From Alloyangia pacifica (GTDB lineage: Bacteria > Pseudomonadota > Alphaproteobacteria > Rhodobacterales > Rhodobacteraceae), in the NCBI RefSeq assembly GCF_020524285.1, contig NZ_JAIVKX010000008.1, positions 1-64,000 on the forward strand: a stretch of DNA of 64,000 bases, written 5' to 3'. Made by a program: the position numbers and the translations under genes. The notes under the pieces were generated by a model. That model was not told the origin of the DNA and made no database searches. It saw only the letters and a program-made list of their open reading frames with translations. Of the stretch, positions 8,153-17,662 are shown one piece after another. Position 1 is the stretch's first letter; the number at the start of each line of letters is the position of its first letter.

Positions 8153-9295
8153 ATGGAGTTTGCACCGAGCGAGGAGCAGCAGGCGATCTTCGATATGGCG
8201 AAGGCCTTCGGGCAGGAGCATATCGCGCCCCATGCCCGCGACTGGGAAGCGGCGGGCACGATCCCGCGCGATCTCTGGCCGAAGCTGGCGGAACTGGGGT
8301 TCGGCGGGCTCTACGTGTCCGAGGAGAGCGGCGGTTCGGGGCTGACGCGACTTGATGCCACGCTGGTCTTCGAGGCGCTCAGCATGGCCTGCCCCTCGGT
8401 GGCGGCCTTCCTGTCGATCCACAACATGTGCGCCAAGATGATCGACGCCTATGGCTCGGAAGAGCTGAAGGCCCGCGTCCTGCCCGGTGCGCTGACCATG
8501 GAGACGGTGCTCTCCTACTGCCTGACCGAGCCGGGTTCGGGCTCGGACGCCGCGGCGCTGCGCACGAAGGCGGAAAAGAGCAATGACGGCTACCGCCTCA
8601 CCGGCACCAAGGCGTTCATCTCGGGCGGCGGCTATTCCGACGCCTATCTCGTCATGTGCCGCACCGGCGAAGACGGGCCGAAAGGCATCTCGGCGATCCT
8701 CGTCGAGACCGGCACCGAGGGTCTCAGCTTCGGCGGGCTCGAGGACAAGATGGGCTGGAAGAGCCAGCCGACGCGGCAGGTGCAGCTCGACGGCTGCGAG
8801 GTGCCGCTCGGCAATCTGCTCGGCGAGGAGGGCAAGGGCTTTCGCTATGCCATGGCCGGGCTCGACGGCGGGCGGCTCAACATCTCCGCCTGTTCGCTCG
8901 GCGCGGCGCAGACGGCGCTCGACGCCACGCTCGACTACATGGCGGAGCGCCGCGCCTTCGGCACCAGAATCGACCAGTTCCAGGCGCTGCAGTTCCGCCT
9001 TGCCGACATGGAAATCGAGCTGCAGGCGGCGCGGGTCTTCCTGCGCCAGGCGGCCTGGAAGCTCGACACCGGCGCGCCCGATGCCTCGACGTTCTGCGCC
9101 ATGGCCAAGAAGTTCGTCACCGAGGCGGGCTCGAAGGTGGTCGACCAGTGCCTGCAGCTGCACGGTGGATACGGCTACCTCGCGGACTACGGTATCGAGA
9201 AGCTGGTGCGGGACCTCCGGGTGCACCAGATCCTCGAGGGGACCAATGAAATCATGCGCATGATCACCGCGCGCAGCCTGATCGGAAGCCGATGA
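8153..9295 (+). CDS. Acyl-CoA dehydrogenase, probably isobutyryl-CoA dehydrogenase
   Basis: A 380-residue FAD enzyme oxidising an acyl-CoA to its 2-enoyl form. It has the usual N-helical, beta and C-helical domains with the signatures CLTEPGSGSDAA and QCLQLHGGYGYLADY. The catalytic base is probably Glu362 in ILEGTNEIMRMI. The position just before a 3-hydroxyisobutyryl-CoA hydrolase and MmsB suggests isobutyryl-CoA (valine degradation) as the substrate. The ATG at 8153 follows a good ribosome site (GGGAAAGGGAGG) and matches family N-termini; an upstream in-frame ATG (8129) would add 8 non-conserved residues. The stop overlaps the next start by 4 bases (ATGA), so the pair is translationally coupled. 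Confidence 0.9.
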   Translation: MEFAPSEEQQAIFDMAKAFGQEHIAPHARDWEAAGTIPRDLWPKLAELGFGGLYVSEESGGSGLTRLDATLVFEALSMACPSVAAFLSIHNMCAKMIDAYGSEELKARVLPGALTMETVLSYCLTEPGSGSDAAALRTKAEKSNDGYRLTGTKAFISGGGYSDAYLVMCRTGEDGPKGISAILVETGTEGLSFGGLEDKMGWKSQPTRQVQLDGCEVPLGNLLGEEGKGFRYAMAGLDGGRLNISACSLGAAQTALDATLDYMAERRAFGTRIDQFQALQFRLADMEIELQAARVFLRQAAWKLDTGAPDASTFCAMAKKFVTEAGSKVVDQCLQLHGGYGYLADYGIEKLVRDLRVHQILEGTNEIMRMITARSLIGSR

Positions 9296-10323
9296 CCGAG
9301 ATCCTGACCCGCAAGTCCGGCCGCGCCGGCCATATCACCCTCACCCGCCCCAAGGCGCTGAACGCGCTGAGCTGGGAGATGTGCCTCGAGGCCGAAAGGG
9401 CGCTGGATGCCTGGGCCGCGGATCCGGACGTGGCGCTGGTGATCCTCGACGCCGAGGGCGAGCGCGCCTTCTGCGCCGGGGGCGACATCGCCGAGATGTA
9501 CCGGCGCGGGCTGGACGGCGACGTGGACTTCGGTCGCCGCTTCTGGGCCGACGAGTACCGGATGAATGCCAAGCTCGCCGCCTACCCCAAGCCCATCGTC
9601 GCCTTCATGCATGGCTTCATCATGGGCGGCGGCGTCGGGCTGGGCGGGCATTGCTCGCACCGGGTGGTGGGCGAGAGCGCGCAGGTGGCGATGCCCGAAT
9701 GCGGCATTGGCTTCGTGCCGGACGTGGGCGGCTCCTACCTGCTGGCGCAGGCGCCGGGAAGGCTCGGCGCGCATCTGGCGCTGACCGCCGCGCGCATGGG
9801 CCCCGGCGACGCGATCCACGCGGGCTTTGCCGACCTCTTCGTACCCGAAGCAAGCTGGTCTCTGGTCAAGGAACGGCTGATGGAAACCGGCGAGACCTCG
9901 GCGCTCGAGGAAGCCGCGCGCCCTGCGCCCGCGGGCCCGCTGGCGGCGGCGCAGGGCGAGATCGACGCGCTCTATGCCTCCGGTGACCTGGTGGCGATCG
10001 AGGCCGCGCTTGCGCAAGCGGAGAGCGATCTCGCGCAGGCCGCGCTGAAGCAGGTGCGGCGCAATTCGCCGCTCTCGATGGCGACGACGCTGGAGATGCT
10101 GGCGCGGCTCGGCCCGGCTCCGGACGACATCCGCGCGGCGCTGGCGCAGGAGTACCGCGTCGCGCATCGCATCATGCAGCAGGGCGACTTCCTCGAAGGC
10201 GTGCGCGCGCAGCTCATCGACAAGGACCGCAACCCCCAGTGGAGCCTGCCGCTGGACGGCGTGCCCCCGGAGAGGGTCACGGCGCTGCTGGCGCCCCTGG
10301 GAGAGGACGAGCTGGCGCTCTGA
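9292..10323 (+). CDS. 3-hydroxyisobutyryl-CoA hydrolase (crotonase family)
   Basis: A 343-residue crotonase-fold thioesterase. The length, about 80 residues more than simple enoyl-CoA hydratases, is typical of 3-hydroxyisobutyryl-CoA hydrolase. Motifs include FCAGGDIAEMY (oxyanion hole around residue 64), HGFIMGGGVGLGGHCSHRV, and MPECGIGFVPDVGGSYLL, which contains the hydrolase glutamate and aspartate. It catalyses hydrolysis of (S)-3-hydroxyisobutyryl-CoA in valine degradation. It overlaps the upstream dehydrogenase gene by 4 bases and is followed 43 bases later by the 3-hydroxyisobutyrate dehydrogenase gene, so the order reproduces the pathway order. A short-chain enoyl-CoA hydratase gene and mmsA are not present nearby. 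Confidence 0.88.
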   Translation: MTEILTRKSGRAGHITLTRPKALNALSWEMCLEAERALDAWAADPDVALVILDAEGERAFCAGGDIAEMYRRGLDGDVDFGRRFWADEYRMNAKLAAYPKPIVAFMHGFIMGGGVGLGGHCSHRVVGESAQVAMPECGIGFVPDVGGSYLLAQAPGRLGAHLALTAARMGPGDAIHAGFADLFVPEASWSLVKERLMETGETSALEEAARPAPAGPLAAAQGEIDALYASGDLVAIEAALAQAESDLAQAALKQVRRNSPLSMATTLEMLARLGPAPDDIRAALAQEYRVAHRIMQQGDFLEGVRAQLIDKDRNPQWSLPLDGVPPERVTALLAPLGEDELAL

Positions 10324-10366
10324 GCCTTGCGCATCGGGCACCGGCGTTTTTGGGGAGGAGAGAGAC

Positions 10367-11239
10367 ATGAAAATCGGCTTCATCGGGCTGGGCAACATGG
10401 GCGCGCCCATGGCGGCGAACCTGATCGCGGCGGGCCACGAGGTGACCGGCTTCGACGTGGCGGGCGTCACCGTGGAAGGCGCGGCGCAGGCGGGCACGGC
10501 GGCAGAGGCGGCAACGGGCGCCGAGGTGGTGATCACCATGTTGCCCAACGGCGCGATCCTGCGCAGCGTCGCGGAAGAGATCATCCCGGCGATGGCACCG
10601 GGCGCGGTGCTGCTCGATTGCTCAACCGTCGACGTAGAGAGCGCCCGCGCGGTGGCCGAGCAGGCGCAGGCGGCCGGGCTCGGCGCGCTCGATGCGCCGG
10701 TCTCGGGCGGCATCGGCGGTGCGGCGGCGGGCACTCTGACCTTCATGGTCGGCGGCTCGGAAGCGGCCTTTGCCACCGCCAAACCGCTCTTCGACATCAT
10801 GGGGCAGAAGGCGGTGCATTGCGGCCCCTCGGGCAACGGCCAGGCGGCCAAGATATGCAACAACATGATCCTGGGCGTGACGATGATCGCCACCTGCGAG
10901 GCCTTCGCGCTGGCCGACAAGCTGGGCCTGTCGCGCGAGGCGATGTTCGACGTGGTCTCGACCTCTTCGGGCTACAGCTGGTCGATGAACGCCTATTGCC
11001 CGGCGCCCGGGGTCGGACCGCAATCGCCCGCCGACAACGGCTACAAGCCGGGCTTCGCCGCCGAGCTGATGCTCAAGGACCTCGGCCTGTCGCAACAGGC
11101 GGCCGCGGCAGCGGACGCCGACACGCCGATGGGCGCACAGGCGCTGGAGCTCTACCGGACCTTCGTCGAGGATGAGGACGGGCGCGGCCGGGATTTCTCG
11201 GCCATGCTGCCGCGCTTCGAGACGCGCGGGCGCGGCTGA
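10367..11239 (+). CDS. mmsB: 3-hydroxyisobutyrate dehydrogenase
   Basis: A 290-residue NAD-dependent beta-hydroxyacid dehydrogenase that oxidises 3-hydroxyisobutyrate to methylmalonate semialdehyde. The dinucleotide site GFIGLGNMGAPMA is at residues 4-16, the substrate motif DAPVSGG at 109-115, and the catalytic lysine is probably Lys162 in GQAAKICNNM. Its C-terminal helix carries KPGFAAELMLKDLGL, typical of true MmsB. It is preceded by a strong ribosome site (GGGGAGGAGAGAG). It is the third gene of the valine set, after acyl-CoA dehydrogenase and hydrolase. Methylmalonate-semialdehyde dehydrogenase (mmsA) must be elsewhere. Confidence 0.92.
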   Translation: MKIGFIGLGNMGAPMAANLIAAGHEVTGFDVAGVTVEGAAQAGTAAEAATGAEVVITMLPNGAILRSVAEEIIPAMAPGAVLLDCSTVDVESARAVAEQAQAAGLGALDAPVSGGIGGAAAGTLTFMVGGSEAAFATAKPLFDIMGQKAVHCGPSGNGQAAKICNNMILGVTMIATCEAFALADKLGLSREAMFDVVSTSSGYSWSMNAYCPAPGVGPQSPADNGYKPGFAAELMLKDLGLSQQAAAAADADTPMGAQALELYRTFVEDEDGRGRDFSAMLPRFETRGRG

Positions 11240-11332
11240 TCCCCTTCCGGAGCGGCAGGGGGCTCGGCCCCCGCCCTTCCGGGCTCACCCGCAACTATTC
11301 AAAGAGACGAAGCGCCGGGCCTCTCGGCCCCC

Positions 11333-12334
11333 TCAGGCGCCGTAGTACTCGCGGTACCACTCGACGAAGCGCCGCACGCCCTCGGTGACCGGCGTGTATT
11401 GCGACTCTCCCGCGAGCCGGGCGAGCAGCGTGGTGTCGGCCCAGGTGGCCGGCACGTCACCGGGCTGCATCGGCAGCAGGTTGCGCTTGGCCGGCTGTCC
11501 GGCCGCCTCCTCGATCGCCGCGATGAAGGCGCCGAGCTTCACCGGGCTGCCATTGCCGACGTTCACCACGCGCCAGGGCGCGACCGGCGAGAGGCTGTCC
11601 TCGGGGCCGGCGGGCGCGCCGCGTTGCGGGGCCACCGGCGCGAGACGGAACAGCGCCGCGACGAGATCGTCCACGTAGGTGAAGTCGCGCATCATGTCGC
11701 CGTGGTTGTAGACATCGATCGGCGCGCCCGCGAGGATCGCCTTGGTGAACTTGAACAGCGCCATGTCCGGACGCCCCCAGGGGCCATAGACCGTGAAGAA
11801 GCGAAACATGGTGGTCGGCAGGTCGTAGAGATGCGCGTAGCTGTGCGCCATGCTCTCGGTCGCCTTCTTGGTCGCGGCGTAGAAGGACATCTGGTGGTCC
11901 GTCTTCATCGTCTCGCGATAGGGCATCTCGGTGTTCGAACCGTAGGCCGAGGAGGTCGAGGCGATCAGCATGTGCTTCGGCGGGTAGGCCCGCGCAGCCT
12001 CGAGCAGCTCGAAGGTGCCGGTAATATTGCTGTCGAGATACTCGCGCGGCTTCTCGATCGAGTGCCGCACCCCGGCCTGCGCTGCGAGGTGGTAGACATA
12101 GTCGAAGCGGTGCGTCTCGAAGAGCCCCATGAGCAGCCCGCCGGTTTCCACCCGCCCCTCGACGAAGCTGAAACCCTCAGCCTCGAGCAGCGCCAGCCGT
12201 GCGCGCTTCAGCGCCGTGTCGTAGTAATCGGTCATCGCATCGAGGCCGACAACCTCGTGGCCCTCGGCGAGCAGGCGCTTGCAAAGATGGAAACCGATGA
12301 AGCCGGCGGCGCCGGTCACGAGAGTCTTGGGCAT
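11333..12334 (-). CDS. NAD-dependent epimerase, UDP-glucuronate 4-epimerase-like
   Basis: A 333-residue extended short-chain dehydrogenase. The Rossmann motif TGAAGFIGFHLCKRL is at residues 5-19, and YAATKKATE provides the catalytic YxxxK. The sequence FRFFTVYGPWGRPDMALF is diagnostic of the UDP-glucuronate/UDP-galacturonate 4-epimerase group (WbnF/Cap1J type). It interconverts UDP-glucuronate and UDP-galacturonate for surface polysaccharide. I start at the ATG at 12334 (MPKTLVTG) rather than 15 bases upstream, as family members begin there. It lies 112 bases behind the SDR on the same strand; co-regulation with the aldonate genes is possible but functionally unexplained. Confidence 0.85.
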   Translation of the reverse strand: MPKTLVTGAAGFIGFHLCKRLLAEGHEVVGLDAMTDYYDTALKRARLALLEAEGFSFVEGRVETGGLLMGLFETHRFDYVYHLAAQAGVRHSIEKPREYLDSNITGTFELLEAARAYPPKHMLIASTSSAYGSNTEMPYRETMKTDHQMSFYAATKKATESMAHSYAHLYDLPTTMFRFFTVYGPWGRPDMALFKFTKAILAGAPIDVYNHGDMMRDFTYVDDLVAALFRLAPVAPQRGAPAGPEDSLSPVAPWRVVNVGNGSPVKLGAFIAAIEEAAGQPAKRNLLPMQPGDVPATWADTTLLARLAGESQYTPVTEGVRRFVEWYREYYGA

Positions 12335-12446
12335 CAGGGGCCGCCTCATTCTGTCGTCGCGCCCCCGATAGGCCAGACCCCGCCGATTGTAAATCGCCGG
12401 GGCCGCTCGCGGCGGTCAGCCGCGCTTGAAACGGGGCCGTTGGGGA

Positions 12447-13181
12447 TCAGCCGCGCCCGATATAGGGCATCCCCGGCGCCATGACGGTGACGAACTGCAC
12501 GTTCGCCTCCAGCGGCAGCGTCGCCATATGCATCACGGTGCTGGCCACGTGCTTGGCGTCCATCACCGGCTCCACGGCGATCGAGCCGTCGGCCTGCGGC
12601 ACGCCCTGGGTCATCTTCTGCGCCATGTCGGTGAGCGCGTTGCCGATGTCGATCTGGCCGCAGGCGATGTTGAACGCCCGCCCATCCAGCGACAGCGAGC
12701 GGGTGAGGCCCGTCACCGCATGTTTCGAGGTCGTGTAGGGCGCCGAACCCCAGCGCGGCACATGCGCCGAGACCGAGCCGTTGTTGATGATCCGGCCACC
12801 CTGCGGGTCCTGCCGGCGCATCCGGCCAAAGGCGGCGCGGGCGCAGAGAAACATGCCGGAGATATTGATCGACGACAGCTTCAGCCAGTCCTCGGCCGGG
12901 ATCTCGTCGATCATCGCGCCCGGCACGTTGACGCCAGCGTTGTTGAACAGCGCGTCGATGCGGCCCCACTCGGCCATCGCCTTGTCGAAACCGGCCTCCA
13001 CCGCCTCGGGGTCCGCCACGTCGAACGGCAGGACCAGCGCGTTCGGATTCCCGTCCGCGGTCTCTTCCAGCGGCGCCTCGCGGCGACCGACGAGGCCGAC
13101 CTTCCAGCCCGCGTCCAGGAACGCCTTCGCGGTCAGCCGGCCGATGCCGCTGCCCGCACCGGTGATGATGATGCTCTGCAT
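12447..13181 (-). CDS. SDR family oxidoreductase
   Basis: A 244-residue classical short-chain dehydrogenase. It shows the NAD(P) motif TGAGSGIG (residues 7-14), NNAG at about 87, and the catalytic Ser with YTTSK. It begins after a strong ribosome site (GGGAGGAG), 61 bases behind the aldonate dehydratase gene on the same strand, so it probably belongs to the same transcript under the operator at 15111-15126. A sugar or aldonate dehydrogenase role fits the context, but the substrate cannot be read from the sequence. Confidence 0.85.
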   Translation of the reverse strand: MQSIIITGAGSGIGRLTAKAFLDAGWKVGLVGRREAPLEETADGNPNALVLPFDVADPEAVEAGFDKAMAEWGRIDALFNNAGVNVPGAMIDEIPAEDWLKLSSINISGMFLCARAAFGRMRRQDPQGGRIINNGSVSAHVPRWGSAPYTTSKHAVTGLTRSLSLDGRAFNIACGQIDIGNALTDMAQKMTQGVPQADGSIAVEPVMDAKHVASTVMHMATLPLEANVQFVTVMAPGMPYIGRG

Positions 13182-13242
13182 GAAACTCCTCCCAAGAGTA
13201 CGGCGCGGGCGTTGGTCTCGCCCGCGCCGGAACAGGTTCGTG

Positions 13243-15024
13243 TCAGTGGTTGTCGCGCGGCAATGTGCGGGCGACCTTCTGGTAGGCCGTCGCCAGCTCG
13301 AGGCAGCCGCCGTCGGAAAGCTGGCCCACGTTCTTGCGGTAGATCTCCTGCCAGGGGGTCTGGTTGACGATCTCCGGCGGGGTCCAGTCGGCCTTGCGCT
13401 TCTGCCATTCGGCGTCCTCGACCAGCGCGTTCATCGTGCTGGCATTGAGATCGAGCCGCACCATGTCGCCGGTCTGCAGGAAGGCCAGCCCGCCGCCGAC
13501 CACCGCCTCGGGCGAGGCGTTGAGGATCGAGGGGCTTTCCGAGGTGCCGGACTGGCGCCCGTCGCCGACGGTCGGCATGTGGTTGATGCCCTGCCGGATC
13601 AGCGCATCGGGGGGCTGCATGTTCACCACCTCGGCCGAGCCGGGGTAGCCGACGCAGCCGACGTTGCGGATGAACAGGATGCAATGCTCGTCGATCTTCA
13701 GGTCGGGATCGTTGATCCGGTCGTGGTAGTCCTCGGGGCCTTCGAAGACGATGGCGCGGGCCTCGAGGATGCCCTCCTTGCCCGGCTCCGACAGGAAGCG
13801 CTTCTGGAAGTCCTCCGAGATCACCGAGGTCTTCATCAGGGCGCTGTCGAAGAGGTTGCCCGAGAGCACCTTGAAGCCGGCATTGCTGCGCATTGGCGCG
13901 TCGTAGGTCTTGATCACGTCGGTATCGAGACTTTCGAGCCCGGCGAGATTGGCCCCCATGGTCTGCCCGGTGGCGGTCATCGCCCCCTCGTGGATGCGCC
14001 CGGCCTTCTGCAGCTCGGCCATCACCGCGGGCACGCCGCCGGCGCGGAAGAAGCTCTCGCCGAGGTATTCCCCGGCGGGCTGCATGTTGACCAGCAGCGG
14101 CACGTCGAAGCCGATGGTCTCCCAGTCCTTCACGTCCAGCTCGACACCGGCGTGACGGGCGACCGCCTGCAGGTGCGGCGGAGCGTTGGTCGAGCCGCCG
14201 ATGGCGCCGTTGACCACGATGGCGTTCTCGAAGGCCTCGCGGGTCAGGATGTCCGAGGGTTTCAAATCCTCGTAGACCATGTCCACGATGCGCTTGCCGG
14301 TCTGATAGGCCATCGCCATGCGCTCGCGGAACGGCGCGGGGATCGCCGAGTTGCCGGTGAGCGACATGCCGAGCGCCTCGGCCATGGCGTTCATCGTCGA
14401 GGCGGTGCCCATGGTGTTGCAGTGCCCCAGCGAGGGCGCCGAGGAGCAGACCCGCGACATGAACTCGTCGTAGTCGATCTTGCCTTCCGACAGCAGCCGG
14501 CGCGATTCCCAGACGATGGTGCCCGAGCCGGCGCGCTTGCCCTTCCACCAGCCATCCAGCATCGGCCCGCCGTTGAGCGCGATGGCCGGAATGTCGACCG
14601 TCGCCGCGCCCATCAGCATGGCCGGGGTGGTCTTGTCGCAGCCGGTGGTCAGCACCACGCCGTCGAGCGGGTAACCGTGCAGCACCTCGACGAGGCCGAG
14701 GTAGCTGAGGTTCCGGTCGAGCGCCGCGGTGGGCCGCTTGCCGGTCTCCTGAATCGGGTGCACCGGGAATTCCATGGGAATCCCGCCCGCCTCGCGGATG
14801 CCCGCCTTGATCCGGTCCATCAGGAAGACGTGGATCTTGTTGCACGGCGCGATGTCCGAACCGCTGTTGGCGATGCCGATGATCGGCTTCTCCGCCTGCA
14901 GCTCGTCGCGGGTGTATTCCTGGTTCTGATAGCGCTCGACATAGAGCGCGGTCATGCCGGGATTGTTGGGGTTGTCGAACCACTCCTGCGAGCGGAATCG
15001 CTTGTTGGCACGTGTGTCGGACAC
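13243..15024 (-). CDS. IlvD/Edd family aldonate dehydratase (D-xylonate dehydratase-like)
   Basis: A 593-residue Fe-S dehydratase that removes water from an aldonate to give a 2-keto-3-deoxy acid. Cluster cysteines are probably Cys61 ([10 protein letters not shown]), Cys129 ([10 protein letters not shown]) and Cys202 ([12 protein letters not shown]). The catalytic serine lies in [16 protein letters not shown]. The sequence resembles Caulobacter XylD along its whole length, including [11 protein letters not shown] at the start and the LPRDNH end, so D-xylonate or L-arabinonate is more likely than dihydroxy-isovalerate. The start is a GTG at 15024 behind AAAGGAGAGG; the upstream in-frame extension is not conserved and would cross the operator. 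The 16-bp operator lies 87 bp upstream. XylX-type and AraD-type dehydratases for its products are encoded further along the window. Confidence 0.9.
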   Translation of the reverse strand: MSDTRANKRFRSQEWFDNPNNPGMTALYVERYQNQEYTRDELQAEKPIIGIANSGSDIAPCNKIHVFLMDRIKAGIREAGGIPMEFPVHPIQETGKRPTAALDRNLSYLGLVEVLHGYPLDGVVLTTGCDKTTPAMLMGAATVDIPAIALNGGPMLDGWWKGKRAGSGTIVWESRRLLSEGKIDYDEFMSRVCSSAPSLGHCNTMGTASTMNAMAEALGMSLTGNSAIPAPFRERMAMAYQTGKRIVDMVYEDLKPSDILTREAFENAIVVNGAIGGSTNAPPHLQAVARHAGVELDVKDWETIGFDVPLLVNMQPAGEYLGESFFRAGGVPAVMAELQKAGRIHEGAMTATGQTMGANLAGLESLDTDVIKTYDAPMRSNAGFKVLSGNLFDSALMKTSVISEDFQKRFLSEPGKEGILEARAIVFEGPEDYHDRINDPDLKIDEHCILFIRNVGCVGYPGSAEVVNMQPPDALIRQGINHMPTVGDGRQSGTSESPSILNASPEAVVGGGLAFLQTGDMVRLDLNASTMNALVEDAEWQKRKADWTPPEIVNQTPWQEIYRKNVGQLSDGGCLELATAYQKVARTLPRDNH

Positions 15025-15110
15025 AGGTCGCTTCCTCTCCTTTGCGCGCCTCCCCGCGCGCCTTTCCCAGACGCGTCGCGAGACGCGCTCGTTCTTGCAG
15101 CAGCTTCCCA

Positions 15111-15126
15111 ATTTGGTATACCAAAT
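15111..15126. promoter_or_regulatory. GntR/FCD operator, copy 3 (ATTTGGTATACCAAAT)
   Basis: The most symmetric copy: a perfect 16-bp palindrome between the divergent aldonate dehydratase gene (minus, start 87 bp away) and azlC (plus, start 121 bp away). Likely binding site of the FCD regulator encoded at 644-1327. It probably controls the dehydratase operon; effect on azlCD is uncertain. Confidence 0.8.
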
Positions 15127-15246
15127 GCAAGAGCAATCATGGGAGGAGCGATTGCCAATGCGTGCCAGGCCGTGGCGCATCGGAGTATTTCCGTTGTTTT
15201 ACAATACACTGACCAGAGCTCTCACGAGATCCGCAAGGTCGCCCGC

Positions 15247-15969
15247 ATGACCCGCGCCGCCTTCTGGCAGGGCTACCGCGACTGCACGCCCTTCGTCGCC
15301 GTGGTCATTCCCTTCTCGCTGCTCTTCGGAGTCGTCGCCCGCGATGCCGGGCTCGACATCCTGCAGGTCATGACCATGTCGGTCCTCGTCATTGCCGGGG
15401 CCTCGCAGTTCACCGCGCTGGCGCTGCTGCAGGAGCACGCGCCGGTTTACATCGCGCTCACCGCCGCGCTGGCGGTGAACCTGCGCATGGCGCTCTACTC
15501 GGCGGCACTGGTGCCGCATGTGGGTCATGCGCGGCTCGGGGTACGCGCGCTGATGGCCTATCTCATGGTCGACCAGGCCTATGCCGTGGCGGTGAAGACC
15601 TACGAGGAAAAGCCCGGCATGAGCCGCGAGGAGAAGGTCGCCTACTACTTCGGCGTGATGGCCCTCATCTGCCCCTTCTGGTACGGCTGCACGCTGCTCG
15701 GCGCGCTGATCGGCACGGCGATCCCGGCCTCGCTGCAGCTCGATTTCGCCGCCCCGGTCTGCTTCATCGCGATCACCGCGCCGCTGTTGCGCACGCTGCC
15801 GCACATGCTGGCCGCCGCGGTCTCCGTGGTCTGCGCGATTCTCTTCGCGGGCTTTCCCGCCGGGCTCGGGCTGATCGCGGCGGCGCTGGTGGCAATGCTG
15901 GTCGGCGCGCAGACCGAGCTGGCGCTGCGCCGCCGCGCCGCGCGCCGCGCCTCGGGAGGACGGGCATGA
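15247..15969 (+). CDS. azlC: AzlC family branched-chain amino acid permease
   Basis: A 240-residue membrane protein, large subunit of the AzlCD exporter of branched-chain amino acids or analogues. It opens with FWQGYRDCTPFVAVVIPFSLLFGVVARDAG (family landmark GYRDCTPF-PFSLLFG), followed by several helices. I start at the ATG at 15247, at the family N-terminus; the very long upstream extension of this frame is antisense to the dehydratase gene. The stop overlaps the start of azlD by 4 bases. Confidence 0.9.
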   Translation: MTRAAFWQGYRDCTPFVAVVIPFSLLFGVVARDAGLDILQVMTMSVLVIAGASQFTALALLQEHAPVYIALTAALAVNLRMALYSAALVPHVGHARLGVRALMAYLMVDQAYAVAVKTYEEKPGMSREEKVAYYFGVMALICPFWYGCTLLGALIGTAIPASLQLDFAAPVCFIAITAPLLRTLPHMLAAAVSVVCAILFAGFPAGLGLIAAALVAMLVGAQTELALRRRAARRASGGRA

Positions 15970-16286
15970 TCGACGACGCGACCTTCTGGACGCTGACCCT
16001 CCTGCTGGGCATCGGCACCTTCCTGATCCGCTTTTCTTTCCTCGGCTTCTTCGGACGCCGGAAGCTGCCGGACTGGTTCGTGCTGCACCTCAAATACGTC
16101 GGCGTCGGGGTTCTGCCCGCCATGGTGACACCGCTGGTGCTCTGGCCGCAGGCGACCGGCGGCGAGACCGAGCCTGCGCGGATCATCGCCGCGCTGGTCA
16201 CCTTCCTCGTGGCGCTGCGCCTGTCGGTCACCGGCGCGCTGGTGGCGGGGATGGGCACGCTCTACCTGACGCAGGCGCTGTTCTGA
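15966..16286 (+). CDS. azlD: AzlD family small membrane subunit
   Basis: A 106-residue protein with three to four hydrophobic segments, the small partner of AzlC. LLLGIGTFLIRFSFLGFFGRRKLPDWF is the family-typical start (key residues GTFLIR-SFL). It overlaps azlC by 4 bases (ATGA) and the pair presumably forms a two-subunit exporter. Confidence 0.88.
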   Translation: MIDDATFWTLTLLLGIGTFLIRFSFLGFFGRRKLPDWFVLHLKYVGVGVLPAMVTPLVLWPQATGGETEPARIIAALVTFLVALRLSVTGALVAGMGTLYLTQALF

Positions 16287-16561
16287 GCCGAGGCCGAGCG
16301 AAAACCGGGGCGGAAAAGAGAGAGGGCCGGCCCCCTCCTCCGAGACCGACCCTCTGCGAAGCGCCACCGGCTGCGAGGGCGGCGGGCTTCGCGGTTTGCC
16401 GGGCGGAGACGAAACGCGCCCCGGCAATATGATGTTGTGCCAAATTCTGATCTGCGATGACCCAGATGGCGGCGCGCGCCGGGGATCTCTGCCCATTTCC
16501 CGAGCGACCCTGCGGGCACGCTCACGAAACTGCGATTCTCCGATACGGCTTCGCGACTTCA

Positions 16562-16575
16562 TGGTACCGATACCA
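16562..16575. promoter_or_regulatory. LacI-type operator upstream of the GntR-like regulator
   Basis: TGGTACCGATACCA: perfect 5-bp arms TGGTA/TACCA around a central CCGA with the CG step typical of LacI-family sites. It resembles the E. coli gluconate GntR operator and lies 41 bases before the start codon of the LacI-family gene, suggesting autoregulation. Confidence 0.65.
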
Positions 16576-16616
16576 CCGGGTATGAGAGCGCGTCAACAGG
16601 GGCAGGCAGGCGGATC

Positions 16617-17621
16617 ATGGCAGACGGCAGGAAATGGGTGACGATGGGCGACGTGGCCGCCCGCGCCGGGGTCGGCAAGATCACCGTGAGCCGCGCCCTG
16701 CGCACCCCCTCCAAGGTCAGCCCAGCGACGCTGCGCAAGGTGCAGGCGGCGGTCGACGAGCTCGGCTACGTGCTCGACGAGACCGCGGGGGCGCTCAGCT
16801 CGCAGCGCTCGCGGGTGGTGGGCGCGCTGGTCTCGACGCTGGAAGAGCCGGTCTTTGCCGCCACCATCCGCGGTCTCACCGAGGGGCTGGGCGCGGGTGG
16901 CCTGCAGCTGATGCTGGCCACCACGCAATATGACCCCGAGACCGAGGCCAGCCTGATCTCGACCATGCTCGGACGCCGCCCCGAGGCGCTGGTGCTGACC
17001 TCGGACCGCCACACGCCCGCCGCCCACGCGCTGCTAGAGCGTGCGGGCATCCCGGTGCTGGAGCTTTGGGGCCTGCCCAATCCGCCGGTGCATGCGGCGG
17101 TGGGATTCTTCAACCGCGAGGCGGGCGCGGCGATCACCCGCCACATGATCGAGACCGGGCGGCGGCGCGTCGCCTTCCTCGGGCTCAACCGCGAACATGA
17201 CACCCGCGCGCAGCTGCGGCGGCAGGGCTATGTGGATCTCTGCGGGCAGCTGGCGGAGGAGCGCATCGTCGCCGTCACGCCCCGGCCCGGCGTCGCGGGG
17301 CCCGACCTTGGCGCGCAGGGGCTCGGCGTGATCCTGCAGCGCTGGCCCGACACCGAGGCCGTGGTCTGCGTCAGCGACATGCTGGCCAGCGGCGCGCTCT
17401 GCGAGGCCTGGCGGCGCGGGCTGGACGTGCCGGGACAGCTGGCGATCTCGGGCTTCGGGGATTTTGACATGGCGAGCCCCGCCGCGCTGGCGCTGACCAC
17501 GGTGCATATCGACGGCCTGGCGATCGGACGCCGCGCCGCCGAACTGATCCTCGCGGGCGAGTTGCCCAAGGGCCTACGCGAGAACCTGGGCTTCACCGTG
17601 GTGCGCCGCGCAACGAGCTAA
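16617..17621 (+). CDS. LacI family transcriptional regulator, gluconate GntR-like
   Basis: A 334-residue repressor. The N-terminal LacI helix-turn-helix (residues 8-60) reads VTMGDVAARAGVGKITVSRAL, with the hinge near SSQRSRVVG. A periplasmic-binding-protein-like sensor domain follows, to the C-terminus. The region after the hinge (GALVSTLEEPVFA, EALVLTSDRHTPAA, GIPVLELW, AVGFFNREAGAA) resembles E. coli GntR, the repressor of gluconate genes, so a sugar acid is the likely effector. A matching palindrome precedes the gene. The downstream neighbour on the opposite strand includes a gluconate-5-dehydrogenase-like SDR, supporting a gluconate or aldonate role. Confidence 0.88.
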   Translation: MADGRKWVTMGDVAARAGVGKITVSRALRTPSKVSPATLRKVQAAVDELGYVLDETAGALSSQRSRVVGALVSTLEEPVFAATIRGLTEGLGAGGLQLMLATTQYDPETEASLISTMLGRRPEALVLTSDRHTPAAHALLERAGIPVLELWGLPNPPVHAAVGFFNREAGAAITRHMIETGRRRVAFLGLNREHDTRAQLRRQGYVDLCGQLAEERIVAVTPRPGVAGPDLGAQGLGVILQRWPDTEAVVCVSDMLASGALCEAWRRGLDVPGQLAISGFGDFDMASPAALALTTVHIDGLAIGRRAAELILAGELPKGLRENLGFTVVRRATS

Positions 17622-17662
17622 GCACGCGGAACGCAAGCCGGGCGGGCGCCTGCCCGAGGGGT

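Noticed and set aside
12781-15246. Very long plus-strand open frame running into azlC
   Set aside because: Antisense to the SDR and aldonate dehydratase genes. Only the part from 15247 matches AzlC.
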